Below, in pieces: positions 11,713 through 21,338 of a DNA stretch of 64,000 nucleotides. The notes beneath the pieces were generated by a model, which saw nothing but the letters and a program-made list of their open reading frames with translations, did no database searches and was not told the origin of the DNA. Each line of letters begins with the position of its first letter. Within the stretch, counting starts at the first letter, position 1. The position numbers were made by a program, and so were the translations under genes. The DNA lies in NCBI GenBank assembly GCA_040954595.2, contig CM082582.2, forward strand, positions 8,122,001 through 8,186,000, in the 5' to 3' direction. The DNA comes from Balanoglossus misakiensis. Lineage: Eukaryota; Hemichordata.

Positions 11713-14700
11713 GTTGGTATCAAAAACATCAAACTTTTTATCAGTTCTTTCAGATTTATATGTCTTCTAACATTCAAAGAGTCAGTGCAGTGTTTACAAC
11801 ATATAAATTCACAGATTAAATTGGGGTAAATTGTAAATTTTGTATTTTGACCATTCACTGAAATAATTATCCAATTATAAACGAAGAAAACAAAGACCAG
11901 GCACTTTTCAGAAGTGCTTATGAATTAAATATGTTGTTATTAATCCTGGGTCTTTTTTTTATTGTTCACTATTTTCAGAGCAAGCCACCGGGTCCTGGTG
12001 AGTTGGATGAATCTGACAAGGGCGAGTTCAAGTGTCAGATTTGCTCCAAGAGCTTCGTCAGCGCCCACGAGTTCACCAGCCACATCCGGCAACACAACCC
12101 CTCGGGCACCCACGGCTGCAAGATCTGCGGCAAGAAGCTCAGCTCCACCAGCTCCCTGGACCGCCACATGCTGGTGCACTCGGGCGAGCGCCCGTTCAAG
12201 TGCAAGATCTGCCGGCAGGCGTTCACCACCAACGGCAACATGTACCGGCACATGCGGATCCACGAGAAGGACAACCGGACCAACGACGTCACCGTCGCCA
12301 ACGACTACAGCGTGCCCCGGCTGAAGCTGGCCAGCAAGCGGAGGCGCACCCTGGACAGCGCCGAGTCGTCGTCGTCGCCGACCAAGATGATGGCGCTGGA
12401 CGGCGACGGGGCGGTCGAGAAGGCGCCCGGCGACAAGGAGAAGGATTCGAAAGAGGAGCTGAGCTGCCCCGTGTGCAGTAAGACTTTCCTGTGCAAGTAC
12501 GGACTGCAGACCCATATGGAGATACATCCCATGTTAGCCCAGAGGTGCACGGTGTGCGACTGCGCCTTCAAGACGCCCCGAGGTCTCCGCATGCACACGC
12601 TGATGGCGCACAAGAACCGCAAGGTGGGCCTGCAGCCCTCGGGACCGGCCCACGTCCCCGTCGGGTTCCAAGACCTGGGATTTGCCGAGTTCTCCTCCGC
12701 CAAGTTTCCTCTCATCGCGAAGACGTGGTGCGAGAAGCACGTGCGACGGTGCAGCAGCACGCACCACAGGTACGTGTGCCGCACGTGCAACAAAGCGTTC
12801 CCCTGCTCCAGTGCCTTGGATCTGCACGTCGCGACCCACAGCGCCGTGAAGGTCGAAAGCCCGGACGTCGACGACGCGGAGGGAAACAGAAAGGTGCTCA
12901 CCCAGCAAGATTTCATGTCGGCGCTCAAGTTGCAACCGCAGAGTGCCCCGCCCGAGAAGTTGGAGGAAACCAAAGAGGGCGACGGCAAACCTAACCAGTA
13001 CATTATCATCATCCGTAAACCGTCTCCTGCCAACTCCGGAGCCGAGGGCCAAATCTACCAAATGACTCCCCCTGCCGCAACCAGTGTCAAGGAGGAAAAT
13101 GCGTTCAACACTATGAAGTCAGCATCTGGCAGTGAAGCCAACAGCGAGGATGATTTTGCTGATGTTCAGCAGATATTGAAGGTGGCCACCAGCTCTGCCA
13201 ATCCCATGTGTCCAACAAGTGGCTATGTCAACACGGCCAGGGTGCAGAGACCCATGCCGCCGCTGCGGAGAATACCTCGCATGGCCCGCCGAATCATCGA
13301 CAATCGCGTCCTCTTGAACCCCCCACCGCCACCGCCACTCAAGTGCCTGCAGCCCAAGCTGAAGCAAGAGCTGCTACTGCAAGAACCTGAACAGCTGTCG
13401 CCCGTGATGTTGACGCCCGAGAATCTCTGCACCCAGAGCGTGACCCCGGAAGATTTGAGACTTCAGAACAGCGAGGGGGAGGGGGAAGAGTCGCAGGGGG
13501 ACGACATCCTCACCGCCGCCCTCGCTGGCGATCTGACGGATGAGAAAGTTAAGAAGAAAGGCAACAAGAAGTACGCGTGCAAGTACTGCAACGAAGTGTT
13601 TCCGCTGGCCCGGGCGCTGAAGAGTCACGTGCGCAGCCATTTCGGTCTGACGCCTTACAAGTGCACCATGTGCAGCTACTCCAGCGCGGACAAGAGCACA
13701 CTGATTCGACACATGCGGACGCACAACGGCGAGCGGCCCTTCATGTGCACCGTGTGCGAGTTCGCGTTCACCACCAAGGCCAACTGCGAGCGGCACGTGC
13801 GCAAGAAGCACGCCAAGACGACCAAGGCCGAGATCGACGCCTGCATCGCCTACAACCAGTACCTGGCGGACCCGGACGGCGCCGACACCTTCCACTCGCC
13901 GGACACCATCTGCAAGTACTGCAACAAGGACTTCAAGTTCTTCCGCGCCCTGCGCCACCACCTGCGCTCGCACAGCAGCTGCCGGGAGAAGCCCTTCCAC
14001 TGCAAGCTGTGCAACAACGGCTTCTCCACCAAGAACAACTGCATCCGGCACATCCTGAAGCGGCACCGCGAGCTGTCCCAGATGGAGGTGGAGGCGTCGG
14101 TGATGTTCCACGAGCCGCTGAAGTGGGCCAACATCGCCAGCGAGCTGGAGAAGAAGAAGGGAGGGGACGGGATCGTGGTGAAGGAGGAGCCACTCGACGG
14201 CGACACACCTCTCGATTTCAGCATCAGAAGCAGCTCCATCGGAAGCGACGACGACATTGCCGACAGTCCAATGGGGAGTGAGGGCCTTGAACCCATGGAT
14301 CTGTCGCTGACAAAGAAAGAAAATATGGGCGAGACAGAGGTGGTTGCAGACCCCAAGAAATTCCTCTGCAGACGAATCTACCACCGGTACCACGACACCC
14401 AGCAGAGCGACGTCCTGAAATGCCCTCATTGTAATCTCCACTTCACGAAGCAGTCCATGTTCAAAGAGCACGTCCGGACGCACAACAGCGAGAGACCCTT
14501 CCGGTGCTACTACTGCTCGGCCGCCTTTGCCGTCAAGTACAATCTGGAGAAGCACTTGGAGAAGAGGCACCAGCGAGCCAACAAGAAACACCACCACACA
14601 TTCCTGCCCACGATCATCTATCCGGCTCAGCACAAACTGTTGACCAAAGCCGCAAGGCCAATCACCAAATCTATACAGAAAGCAGAGGGTGAGAATTTTG

Positions 14701-16931
14701 GAGTTGAATTCGCGGCGCAGGTGGCAGCAGCAGGTATGTCGTCGCCGGGCACACCGGCTAAGAAGAAACAGGGGGGTAAGCCGCCCTCCATCAAATCGCC
14801 AAGCAGCAGCATGGGTTCGGATTGCAGCGGAGACCTGGCCAGCGTGTCGAAAATGCTGGCGGCCACAAACTGCAACAACTTTGAGACATTCCTGCTGAAC
14901 AGCCCCGAAACCACGGAGAAGAAGGAAGTCAAGGTCAAAGAAGAAAGCCTGTCGATGAGCGAACCCCCAGCTCCCCCTAAGAGCAGAACGCAGGTGCGGC
15001 TGAGGAGAAACTCGTTCCCGAACGCGGGTAGTACCGTCGGTACCTCGCACAAGCTGTCGTGTCCGTACTGCCCCCGCCTGTTCCCGTGGATCAGCTCTCT
15101 GCGGCGCCACATCCTGACGCACACGGGCGTCAAACCCTTCAAGTGCCCGCAGTGCGGCGTCTACTTCTCCACCAAGTCCAACTGCGAGCGGCACATGCTC
15201 CGGAAGCACTGCAACAACAACTCGGCCGACGCCAGCTTCCGCAGCTACACCGAGCGGCCGTTCAAGTGTCAGATGTGCATGAGCAGCTCGTTTTCGACCA
15301 GGCAGAGGCTGCGCCGCCACTACATGATGAAGCACCCCGGAGCGCCCATCCCCGACTACGAGGGCATCGAGGACATCCAGCCAGAGGAGACACCCATCAT
15401 CATCACCACCAGCGCCGACACCACAGCAGATGATGTCATACTCCCCCAAGCAAAGCAGGACGACCTGGACGACTCCCTGAAAGAGACAGATTTTGTGGCG
15501 CTGAGCAACGAGCTCTCGAAAACGAATTCTGAAGTCATGGCGAAAGTGGTCAAAGTGGATTCTTCGGAATCTGGAATTACTGTCCAACCCGACATGAAAG
15601 TACACATCACGATGATGGATGAAGACCAGGGTGCTGATGATGAGGTGAACCCGGACCCTCTGATTTGTAACGAATCTATTGATGACGATGATGACAACAA
15701 CGAGGTTGAAGAGAAAATCGTGCACGTTGAAGAAAATCCTTGTCCAAAGGAAGAAGAAGAAAAGGAGGAGGAAGACAAAACAAAGACAGAGGAAGAAAAC
15801 TTAAATGTGACCAACAAAGAGGAGGAGGAGGAGGAAGAAGCGAAATCTGAGGTATCTGCATCCCCCAACTCCAAAGGCAAGAAATCTCCCCCCAAGATTT
15901 CCTGCGAGATCTGCGGCAAGGAGTTCAAGTACAGCACCACCCTGACCCGTCACATGCGAATACACACGCTGGCGCACCCGTTCAAGTGCACCGAGTGCAC
16001 GGCCAGGTTCACCACCAAGTTCAACTGCCAGCGACACATCATCAAGATTCACGGGAAGAGCAAAGAGGAGGTGCTGTACATCCCCGAGACTCTGTCCGAC
16101 GACGAAGACGCCACCAGAGCAGAAGACGTCGCTAAGTCTCCAGGGAAAGCAGATAACGGTGACGAGTGCAAGTCCGGCGACGCGGACCCGGGCGGCATCA
16201 ACTTCGTGGAGGTGAAATTCGACAAGAACGGGCAGAGCCGGCAGATTCCGGAGAATTACGGAAGCAGGAAGAAGAAGTGCGAGATCTGCCAGAAGCGCTT
16301 CTGGTCGAAGCAGGAGCTGCAGCGCCACCTGCGGACACACTCGCAGGAGAAGCCGTTTCCGTGCGACAAGTGCGATCGCTCCTTCGCCGTGAAGCACAGT
16401 CTGCTGCGCCATCTTAAATCCCATCAGGACGACGGCGTCGACGAGGAGAACAAAGCAGAGTCGGCGAAAAGCAAAGCGGGGACTCCGACGAAACGGGGAA
16501 AGAGAAAGACGCCCGTCAAGAAGGGAAGCAAGAAGGCCGAGGTGGGAAAGGCAGCTGTGGCATCTCCGGCCGTGGATGGGCTCGATCCCGGCGTCATCAT
16601 CGTGAACCCGGAATCGCCGCCGGAAACCCCAGTGGGAGACAATCAGAAGAGCAACACGCCGTGGGATGCCGACGCCACCATCCAGCCAGACGGCGACGTC
16701 TACATGACGACGGCAGCCGAGGACAGAAGCATGCTGATGCAGGCCAGCTCCGAACCCGACATGTTCTCGGCGGCCGATGAAGACATCGCCTCTTCCATGG
16801 ATAATTCCGACATAATCCAGAATCTGTTGGGGATCCACGACTCGTCGGTCATAGATCAGATGCTGGATTCAGCGGACTCCGCTGCTAAGCTTCTGGGAGT
16901 TGAAAAACAAGGCACGTTTCAAGAACTTTGA
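11017..16931 (+). CDS. RREB1/Hindsight-type multi-C2H2 zinc-finger transcription factor (two coding exons in window)
   Basis: Nuclear DNA-binding regulator of the Ras-responsive element-binding protein 1 family (Hindsight/pebbled in Drosophila). Coding exons are 11017-11712 and 11979-16931, joined in phase 0, about 1882 aa from ATG 11017; the family is usually around 1,700 aa. I count 20 C2H2 fingers in groups: residues ~249-326 (3), ~394-520 (3), ~764-929 (5), ~1045-1097 (2), ~1258-1352 (3), ~1539-1591 (2) and ~1665-1715 (2). The first group shows the family signature SSTSSLDRHMLVHSGERPF followed by FTTNGNMYRHMRIHEKD, and the SKPPGP just before finger 1 also matches vertebrate RREB1. Other landmarks are basic clusters (KKKKK...KRRKK, ~218-232, and KRGKRK near 1730), CtBP-type motifs PLDFS and PMDLS (~975-1005), and an acidic run (~1453-1523). 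The true N-terminus could lie in an upstream exon, because the frame is open to the splice acceptor at 10957. Confidence 0.95.
11979..16931 (+). CDS. RREB1-like giant terminal exon with 20 zinc fingers
   Basis: The acceptor is CTATTTTCAG ending at 11978; the reading frame is open for 1650 codons to TGA at 16929-16931. Finger positions on the DNA: 12027-12257 (three), 12463-12841 (three), 13571-14066 (five), 14415-14570 (two), 15055-15336 (three), 15898-16053 (two), 16276-16425 (two). Linkers between paired fingers are often of the HxGxxPFxC or HxxERPFxC type. Codon use is strongly GC-rich compared with the AT-rich introns. The very long overlapping ORF on the opposite strand here is a by-product of this composition. 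Confidence 0.95.
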   Translation, partial: SKPPGPGELDESDKGEFKCQICSKSFVSAHEFTSHIRQHNPSGTHGCKICGKKLSSTSSLDRHMLVHSGERPFKCKICRQAFTTNGNMYRHMRIHEKDNRTNDVTVANDYSVPRLKLASKRRRTLDSAESSSSPTKMMALDGDGAVEKAPGDKEKDSKEELSCPVCSKTFLCKYGLQTHMEIHPMLAQRCTVCDCAFKTPRGLRMHTLMAHKNRKVGLQPSGPAHVPVGFQDLGFAEFSSAKFPLIAKTWCEKHVRRCSSTHHRYVCRTCNKAFPCSSALDLHVATHSAVKVESPDVDDAEGNRKVLTQQDFMSALKLQPQSAPPEKLEETKEGDGKPNQYIIIIRKPSPANSGAEGQIYQMTPPAATSVKEENAFNTMKSASGSEANSEDDFADVQQILKVATSSANPMCPTSGYVNTARVQRPMPPLRRIPRMARRIIDNRVLLNPPPPPPLKCLQPKLKQELLLQEPEQLSPVMLTPENLCTQSVTPEDLRLQNSEGEGEESQGDDILTAALAGDLTDEKVKKKGNKKYACKYCNEVFPLARALKSHVRSHFGLTPYKCTMCSYSSADKSTLIRHMRTHNGERPFMCTVCEFAFTTKANCERHVRKKHAKTTKAEIDACIAYNQYLADPDGADTFHSPDTICKYCNKDFKFFRALRHHLRSHSSCREKPFHCKLCNNGFSTKNNCIRHILKRHRELSQMEVEASVMFHEPLKWANIASELEKKKGGDGIVVKEEPLDGDTPLDFSIRSSSIGSDDDIADSPMGSEGLEPMDLSLTKKENMGETEVVADPKKFLCRRIYHRYHDTQQSDVLKCPHCNLHFTKQSMFKEHVRTHNSERPFRCYYCSAAFAVKYNLEKHLEKRHQRANKKHHHTFLPTIIYPAQHKLLTKAARPITKSIQKAEGENFGVEFAAQVAAAGMSSPGTPAKKKQGGKPPSIKSPSSSMGSDCSGDLASVSKMLAATNCNNFETFLLNSPETTEKKEVKVKEESLSMSEPPAPPKSRTQVRLRRNSFPNAGSTVGTSHKLSCPYCPRLFPWISSLRRHILTHTGVKPFKCPQCGVYFSTKSNCERHMLRKHCNNNSADASFRSYTERPFKCQMCMSSSFSTRQRLRRHYMMKHPGAPIPDYEGIEDIQPEETPIIITTSADTTADDVILPQAKQDDLDDSLKETDFVALSNELSKTNSEVMAKVVKVDSSESGITVQPDMKVHITMMDEDQGADDEVNPDPLICNESIDDDDDNNEVEEKIVHVEENPCPKEEEEKEEEDKTKTEEENLNVTNKEEEEEEEAKSEVSASPNSKGKKSPPKISCEICGKEFKYSTTLTRHMRIHTLAHPFKCTECTARFTTKFNCQRHIIKIHGKSKEEVLYIPETLSDDEDATRAEDVAKSPGKADNGDECKSGDADPGGINFVEVKFDKNGQSRQIPENYGSRKKKCEICQKRFWSKQELQRHLRTHSQEKPFPCDKCDRSFAVKHSLLRHLKSHQDDGVDEENKAESAKSKAGTPTKRGKRKTPVKKGSKKAEVGKAAVASPAVDGLDPGVIIVNPESPPETPVGDNQKSNTPWDADATIQPDGDVYMTTAAEDRSMLMQASSEPDMFSAADEDIASSMDNSDIIQNLLGIHDSSVIDQMLDSADSAAKLLGVEKQGTFQEL
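14203..14309 (+). other. Paired CtBP-type corepressor motifs in the RREB1-like protein
   Basis: Two short motifs lie between finger groups: PLDFS (codons from 14208) and PMDLS (codons from about 14292), about 28 residues apart. PxDLS is the consensus bound by the corepressor CtBP, and RREB1-family proteins are reported to recruit CtBP. A consensus-type SUMO site (VKEEP) lies just upstream. The motifs are seen directly; binding is inferred. Confidence 0.7.
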
Positions 16932-17406
16932 ACATTAAAGGCAGACTGAATAATATATAGACAGGACTTAAACAACTTGTCACAAACAATACAAGTCAAC
17001 ATTATTGTCTCTGTGATACCTCTCTTTGTTTTGACGTCCGTGATGTCAATGACTGATAAAATGATCCCAGACAAACGCTGTCAACCTCACAATTAAACTC
17101 AGTCAGTTGAACTTAGAACTCAGAGAATATTTATTGCATACTTTTACTCAGTTTTTTTTTTAACTTGTAGATATGAAAGAGCAATTCTAGTCATTAGCAA
17201 TAATACTAACCCTAATTAATTGATATGCACAGTGATTATAATATGCAGATTGCAATTCAAAAACTAATTATGCACATAAATTATGCAACAGTCCAGTGTA
17301 CATAATTTCAAAGGACTGTGGCTGAATACACTTGAAATTTGCGTAGAATCGGATCGTATGTATGCAAAAATAATCAAGTTATGACAGGTTCATGAATGAT
17401 TAATGC

Positions 17407-17412
17407 AATAAA
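17407..17412 (+). terminator. Candidate proximal poly(A) signal, RREB1-like gene
   Basis: AATAAA hexamer about 480 bases after the stop codon, inside an A-rich run. There is no strong GU-rich element just downstream, so it is weaker than the distal candidate. Confidence 0.3.
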
Positions 17413-18252
17413 AAAAAGAAACTTAGCAGCCTAAAAGCTGATCTCCGGGGGCAGCATCCATTGGTGTTTGGCAGCACAGGCCGTACACCCCTAATAAGAA
17501 GTGGTACCTACCCATTTTTTCTGTCAAATCAGTTCAATTCTCGCCTTTGATCAACCAATTGTGTTGACTATGCAAATTTTTGTAAAAAGATCAGCCGAGA
17601 CCAATTAATGATCACAAATCTATGCAAACTATAATTTTTGTTCAATTTTCATTGTAATACAAAATGTGTGATGACTTTTCTTTAAATCTGTGAAATTATG
17701 CAATTTGTTAAGGGTAGGATTTTTATGCATGATTTGTCCAACACTTTTTTTCAAGTTTTCTTGCGTTTTTTTTTCTGTTACTGAGGCTTGTTTGGAGGAG
17801 TTTTTTTTCTCAGAAATTACATGTTTGAGTCGGAATACTTATATAGTGTGGCTGTCTAACATGCAGCGTTAAAAAAGACTCAATTTCAAGATCAGTATGG
17901 CAGCATTGAATTAGTACTGCCATATCTGTGTGGATGTGCATTTACTGTGAATTTGCTTTTGAAATCTCCCTGTCTGCTGTACAAAGGATAGCGGAGAGAA
18001 GAAATATTGATTTTTTTTCTCCAGAGAGATAATGGAGTGTGTAGTTTTGGTCAAATTACTGAAATACCAATTTTTCTATGGGGAATGATGATTCATCTAT
18101 ATATATGTTGCATGTTCCTCTTGGCAAAGATTTTTTTTGTTTGAATGCACTATTGGCTGATTTGCGTGACAGCAAAGAAGGATTTTTTTTTACATGACAT
18201 GAAAGTGGAATGCCTAAATGGAAGTTCGCTATTTTCTGTTCAAAACACAAGT

Positions 18253-18345
18253 TTAGCCCTTTCACCACCATGGTTTGGTCCAAATCCATTGTTTTCTATG
18301 GTAAAACTGGACCTCTGTAGAGAGACTAGGGGGTGAAAGGGTTAA
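18253..18345 (+). mobile_element. MITE family A copy 1 (TTAA / CCCTTTCACC termini)
   Basis: 93 bp, starting TTAG-CCCTTTCACC and ending GGTGAAAGGG-TTAA. The internal sequence (CACCATGGTTTGGTCCAAA, then GACCTCTGTAGAG) is shared with the copies at 26136 and 48363. TTAA at the ends and termini starting CCC are the hallmarks of piggyBac-type elements; there is no coding capacity, so this is a nonautonomous copy. Confidence 0.75.
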
Positions 18346-19420
18346 GCCTAATATCCCAATTTAGCTGACTTCGGGTCACCTATTTCAGTAGAGTGTGAAG
18401 CTTTGGACAACTGCCACCAAAACAGCTGAGTTACACAAAACATTATTGGACATTTCCAGGAGACTGAGTCTATTTGCTGGCTATTGTCCAATCAGGCAGT
18501 GTCTTTTATTTCAGTGGAGACCAACATCAGTCAATGCTCTATGCAGAACTATAATTTGTTGATAAAACATTACTGTGTATGCTACTAGTGTATTCATTTC
18601 ATATTTTTTTTAATCGGACATAGATTGATTCATTTCTGTGTTACTTCAAAGGCCAAAACAATGAAGTTTCTCATTTTTCATCTCTCTGTATTCTTGATAT
18701 GCATCCTGAGACAATTTTCTTCAAATGTGGTCACAAAAGAATTCTGCGTATCGTAAAATTTCTGGCACAGAGAAAATGAACAGTTGCACCCTCGTGTCTT
18801 TAAGGCCAACCGAGGATGAGAAATTGAGATTATTTTTTTTAAATCTCAGATGACAGCTGTCACTTATAACGGCCTGCTACAAACATTCCTATATAGCCTG
18901 TGAACAATTATGGAATTCACATCAAATATTCAGGACAAACCGCACTTGCCTTCAACTTTCTAGCTTTCTACGTTTCTTGTTGGTGACAGTACAGAGGCGT
19001 GTTTCAGAAGTTGTACGAGACTATAAGTGGCTTCTCAGTGTGTGAAGCATGCAGTGTGTTGGCCACGGCGATTTACTGGGTTGTGCCGCGCACAAATTCC
19101 GACGTGTCAGATTCTAAGCTGCTTGGAAAGTTCTCGTGATTCACCACGTGGCAGAAATTGTTGTAGATGGATCCCAGAGTGAAAACATTTATGCAAAAAC
19201 GGTTCTGTTTTCATGATAAGAAAACTATAGAGAGAAACGACCAGCAGCAGAGAAACTGACACTGACCTTACAACTTTTCTTTGTGGAATTCATTTTTTTC
19301 AGGTGTGTTTTATCTCAGGATTTGTGTAGGTAGTCATGTATCCCTGTTTTTCTATCTTCATCAAGTGATCTATTTGGAGGATGTGGGGTTTTATTTTTGA
19401 ATGAATTTTTTTTGATAAAG

Positions 19421-19426
19421 AATAAA
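19421..19426 (+). terminator. Candidate distal poly(A) signal, RREB1-like gene
   Basis: AATAAA followed about 18 bases later by a clear GT-rich stretch (GTGTGTGAGTGTG, near 19446-19460), the standard layout of a metazoan cleavage and polyadenylation site. It would give a 3' UTR of about 2.5 kb. Confidence 0.55.
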
Positions 19427-20199
19427 TCTCTAAAGGAAAAAGTTGCGTGTGTGAGTGTGTTTTTCATAATATTTGTCTGTTATAGACAATGAGAAAGATG
19501 ATCTGAAACAAAAGTTTTGCGTTCTGAAAAAGGTCTAAAATTGATTCATAAATGTTTTGCATTACCAATGAACATTGAACTGGTTGCCGTTTATAGAGGT
19601 GTTATAGATGAGAAACTTTTTTTGGCCTTGCACGTCAAGAATTCAAAGGGTAAACTGAAGAGCGCCATCACTGACAGAACTAAAAAATTAGACGGGGAAA
19701 TGTAAAATGGCCGTTGGCGACGCCATAATAGCCTGTAGGCAACGATGTAGACGAGAAGAAAATAATTCTTCACAAATGTAAAACATTTCTCATTATATTC
19801 ACTTTGCTGACGATTTCAATAATTGTCACTCGTCCAGTGAAGTCAGAGATTTGGTGTCTTATCAGGTAATGATGATCATGTTCCTAGTAGAGAGGGCATT
19901 TTTGATACTGTAATATCCTCTCCACAATGAATCCACAGCCCCCAGGCCGAAAAAAATGACCAGTCCCTAATATATAATAAATATCTTGCAGTTGCCTCTT
20001 TTGATGTTGCGAAAAATTCCTGTTGCGAAAATGTCCCGGTTTAATTACAGTACTTTACTGGGTGGGGAAAAATGGATGGACGGAGCGTGTATATTAAAAC
20101 TAATTTTCAAATATAAAGTCTGGTCTCATCACATCAAATAAAGAAGTGTAAAAGTAATACAAAATTTGAATGCTTTAGTGATTTGGAGAAAGTGCACAT

Positions 20200-20580
20200 A
20201 TATGACAATAGGGAAGGACCATGTCGGTCAGAGGCACCTGTACGGTACGGACACGATACGACAGTACGTCGCACTCCGTCGCAGCGCGTAACGCAGTGAT
20301 TGAGAAAAGCGCCCTCTAACGACGTATCTCCAGTTGTACATTTCATTCAGCGCGACGACGCGCTCACCGGGGCAACAGGTAAGGTCACGTGGTTACACAA
20401 ACAAGCACCCATTCAATTTCAACATGGCGTCAAGTTGAAAACTTTTGCAACCGATATACTTGTGCACATCTATAGTAAAGTTATGTAGTTCACAACTGAA
20501 GACAAGTGCCTGCCTTTTAAATCAGTAATACCTTCGAGGAACAGCGGAGGTCTACGTTTCCCAACCAAAAGTAACCGAAT
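20200..20580 (+). promoter_or_regulatory. CpG-rich promoter / 5' UTR of the unrecognised gene
   Basis: This stretch is dense in CpG (for example around 20240-20300 and 20350-20370), unlike the surrounding AT-rich DNA, and lies directly upstream of the inferred start codon at 20581. It contains a GTCACGTGG E-box near 20384 and a donor-like CAG/GTAAGG at 20379, which may mark an alternative untranslated exon. No transcription start site can be placed exactly. Confidence 0.5.
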
Positions 20581-20584
20581 ATGG
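20581..20584 (+). CDS. Unrecognised gene, exon 1 coding part (ATG+G)
   Basis: Only the start codon and one base are coding: ATGG/GTAAGT, with the donor at 20585. Joined to exon 2 the fourth base completes GCG, giving M-A-D-L-H-P. Support comes from the canonical donor, the CpG-rich leader just upstream and the phase match. The alternative ATG upstream of exon 2 (at 21640) would require reading through the exon 2 acceptor. Confidence 0.6.
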
Positions 20585-21270
20585 GTAAGTTTTTTTCTTT
20601 ATTTTGAGATTTCGTTGGCCGTGAACCGTCAGTCCGCACACAGTGGAGTAGCCTGATGTTCAGTAGGTGGTCGTGTACGTGTACGGATGTTTGGCATGAC
20701 GTTTATACGGGTCACAGTACACAATACGTCGATCTGCAGTCGGACCAGGTGTAATTTATGTTGTGTACCTTCGGTAAATGTTTCAGCGTTAAAAACATCA
20801 CAGAGCCCAACACAGGAAATAAACCACGCTTGTCGTGAAATCCCGTTTGATATAGCGCGACCAAATAAAAAGCCCAGTAGCTGGACGCGTCGTGACATTG
20901 CCGTGTTTCCATAGCAATCAAATCTCTTGTTTTTACTTGTGAAAGTGTCATAATTCAGTTCACAGCGTGATTTTACAGGGTTTATCGCAGTTGTATCGTT
21001 CTTTCACAAACCACCGTGTAGGTTTCAGTTGCACCGCCAGTTACATTATATTGTTTTGGAGTGAAATGGTGCGAAACTGTACGAGAATCAAGAGACAATA
21101 ATAATGTCGCCAAGAGATGCAACAGGTAGTTTTAAAAATGTAGGAACGCCTCAATACGTATGGTGAGATAAAATGACTCCGTGTCTATTTGATCAGCAAG
21201 CTATAAACAACATACAGCAACACAGAGATAGATAGATAGTTGTATAGATAGACAGACAGGCAGACAGACC

Positions 21271-21338
<68 letters not shown>

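Larger units (their letters stand above)
16932..20200 (+). other. RREB1-like 3' UTR and downstream intergenic DNA
   Basis: AT-rich sequence without coding potential. It contains one MITE copy (18253-18345) and several candidate poly(A) signals. The region from 16932 to about 19440 is best read as 3' UTR if the strong signal at 19421 is the one used; an earlier end near 17407 is also possible. From about 19.5 kb to 20.2 kb I see nothing recognisable. Confidence 0.5.

Noticed and set aside
13374-15725. 783-codon open frame on the - strand
   Set aside because: It lies wholly antisense to the RREB1-like zinc-finger exon. GC-rich codons on the + strand remove stops on the other strand; the product is low-complexity Val/Leu/Arg without domains.
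15801-16838. 345-codon open frame on the - strand
   Set aside because: Antisense to the same zinc-finger exon, with the same compositional explanation; no recognisable domain.
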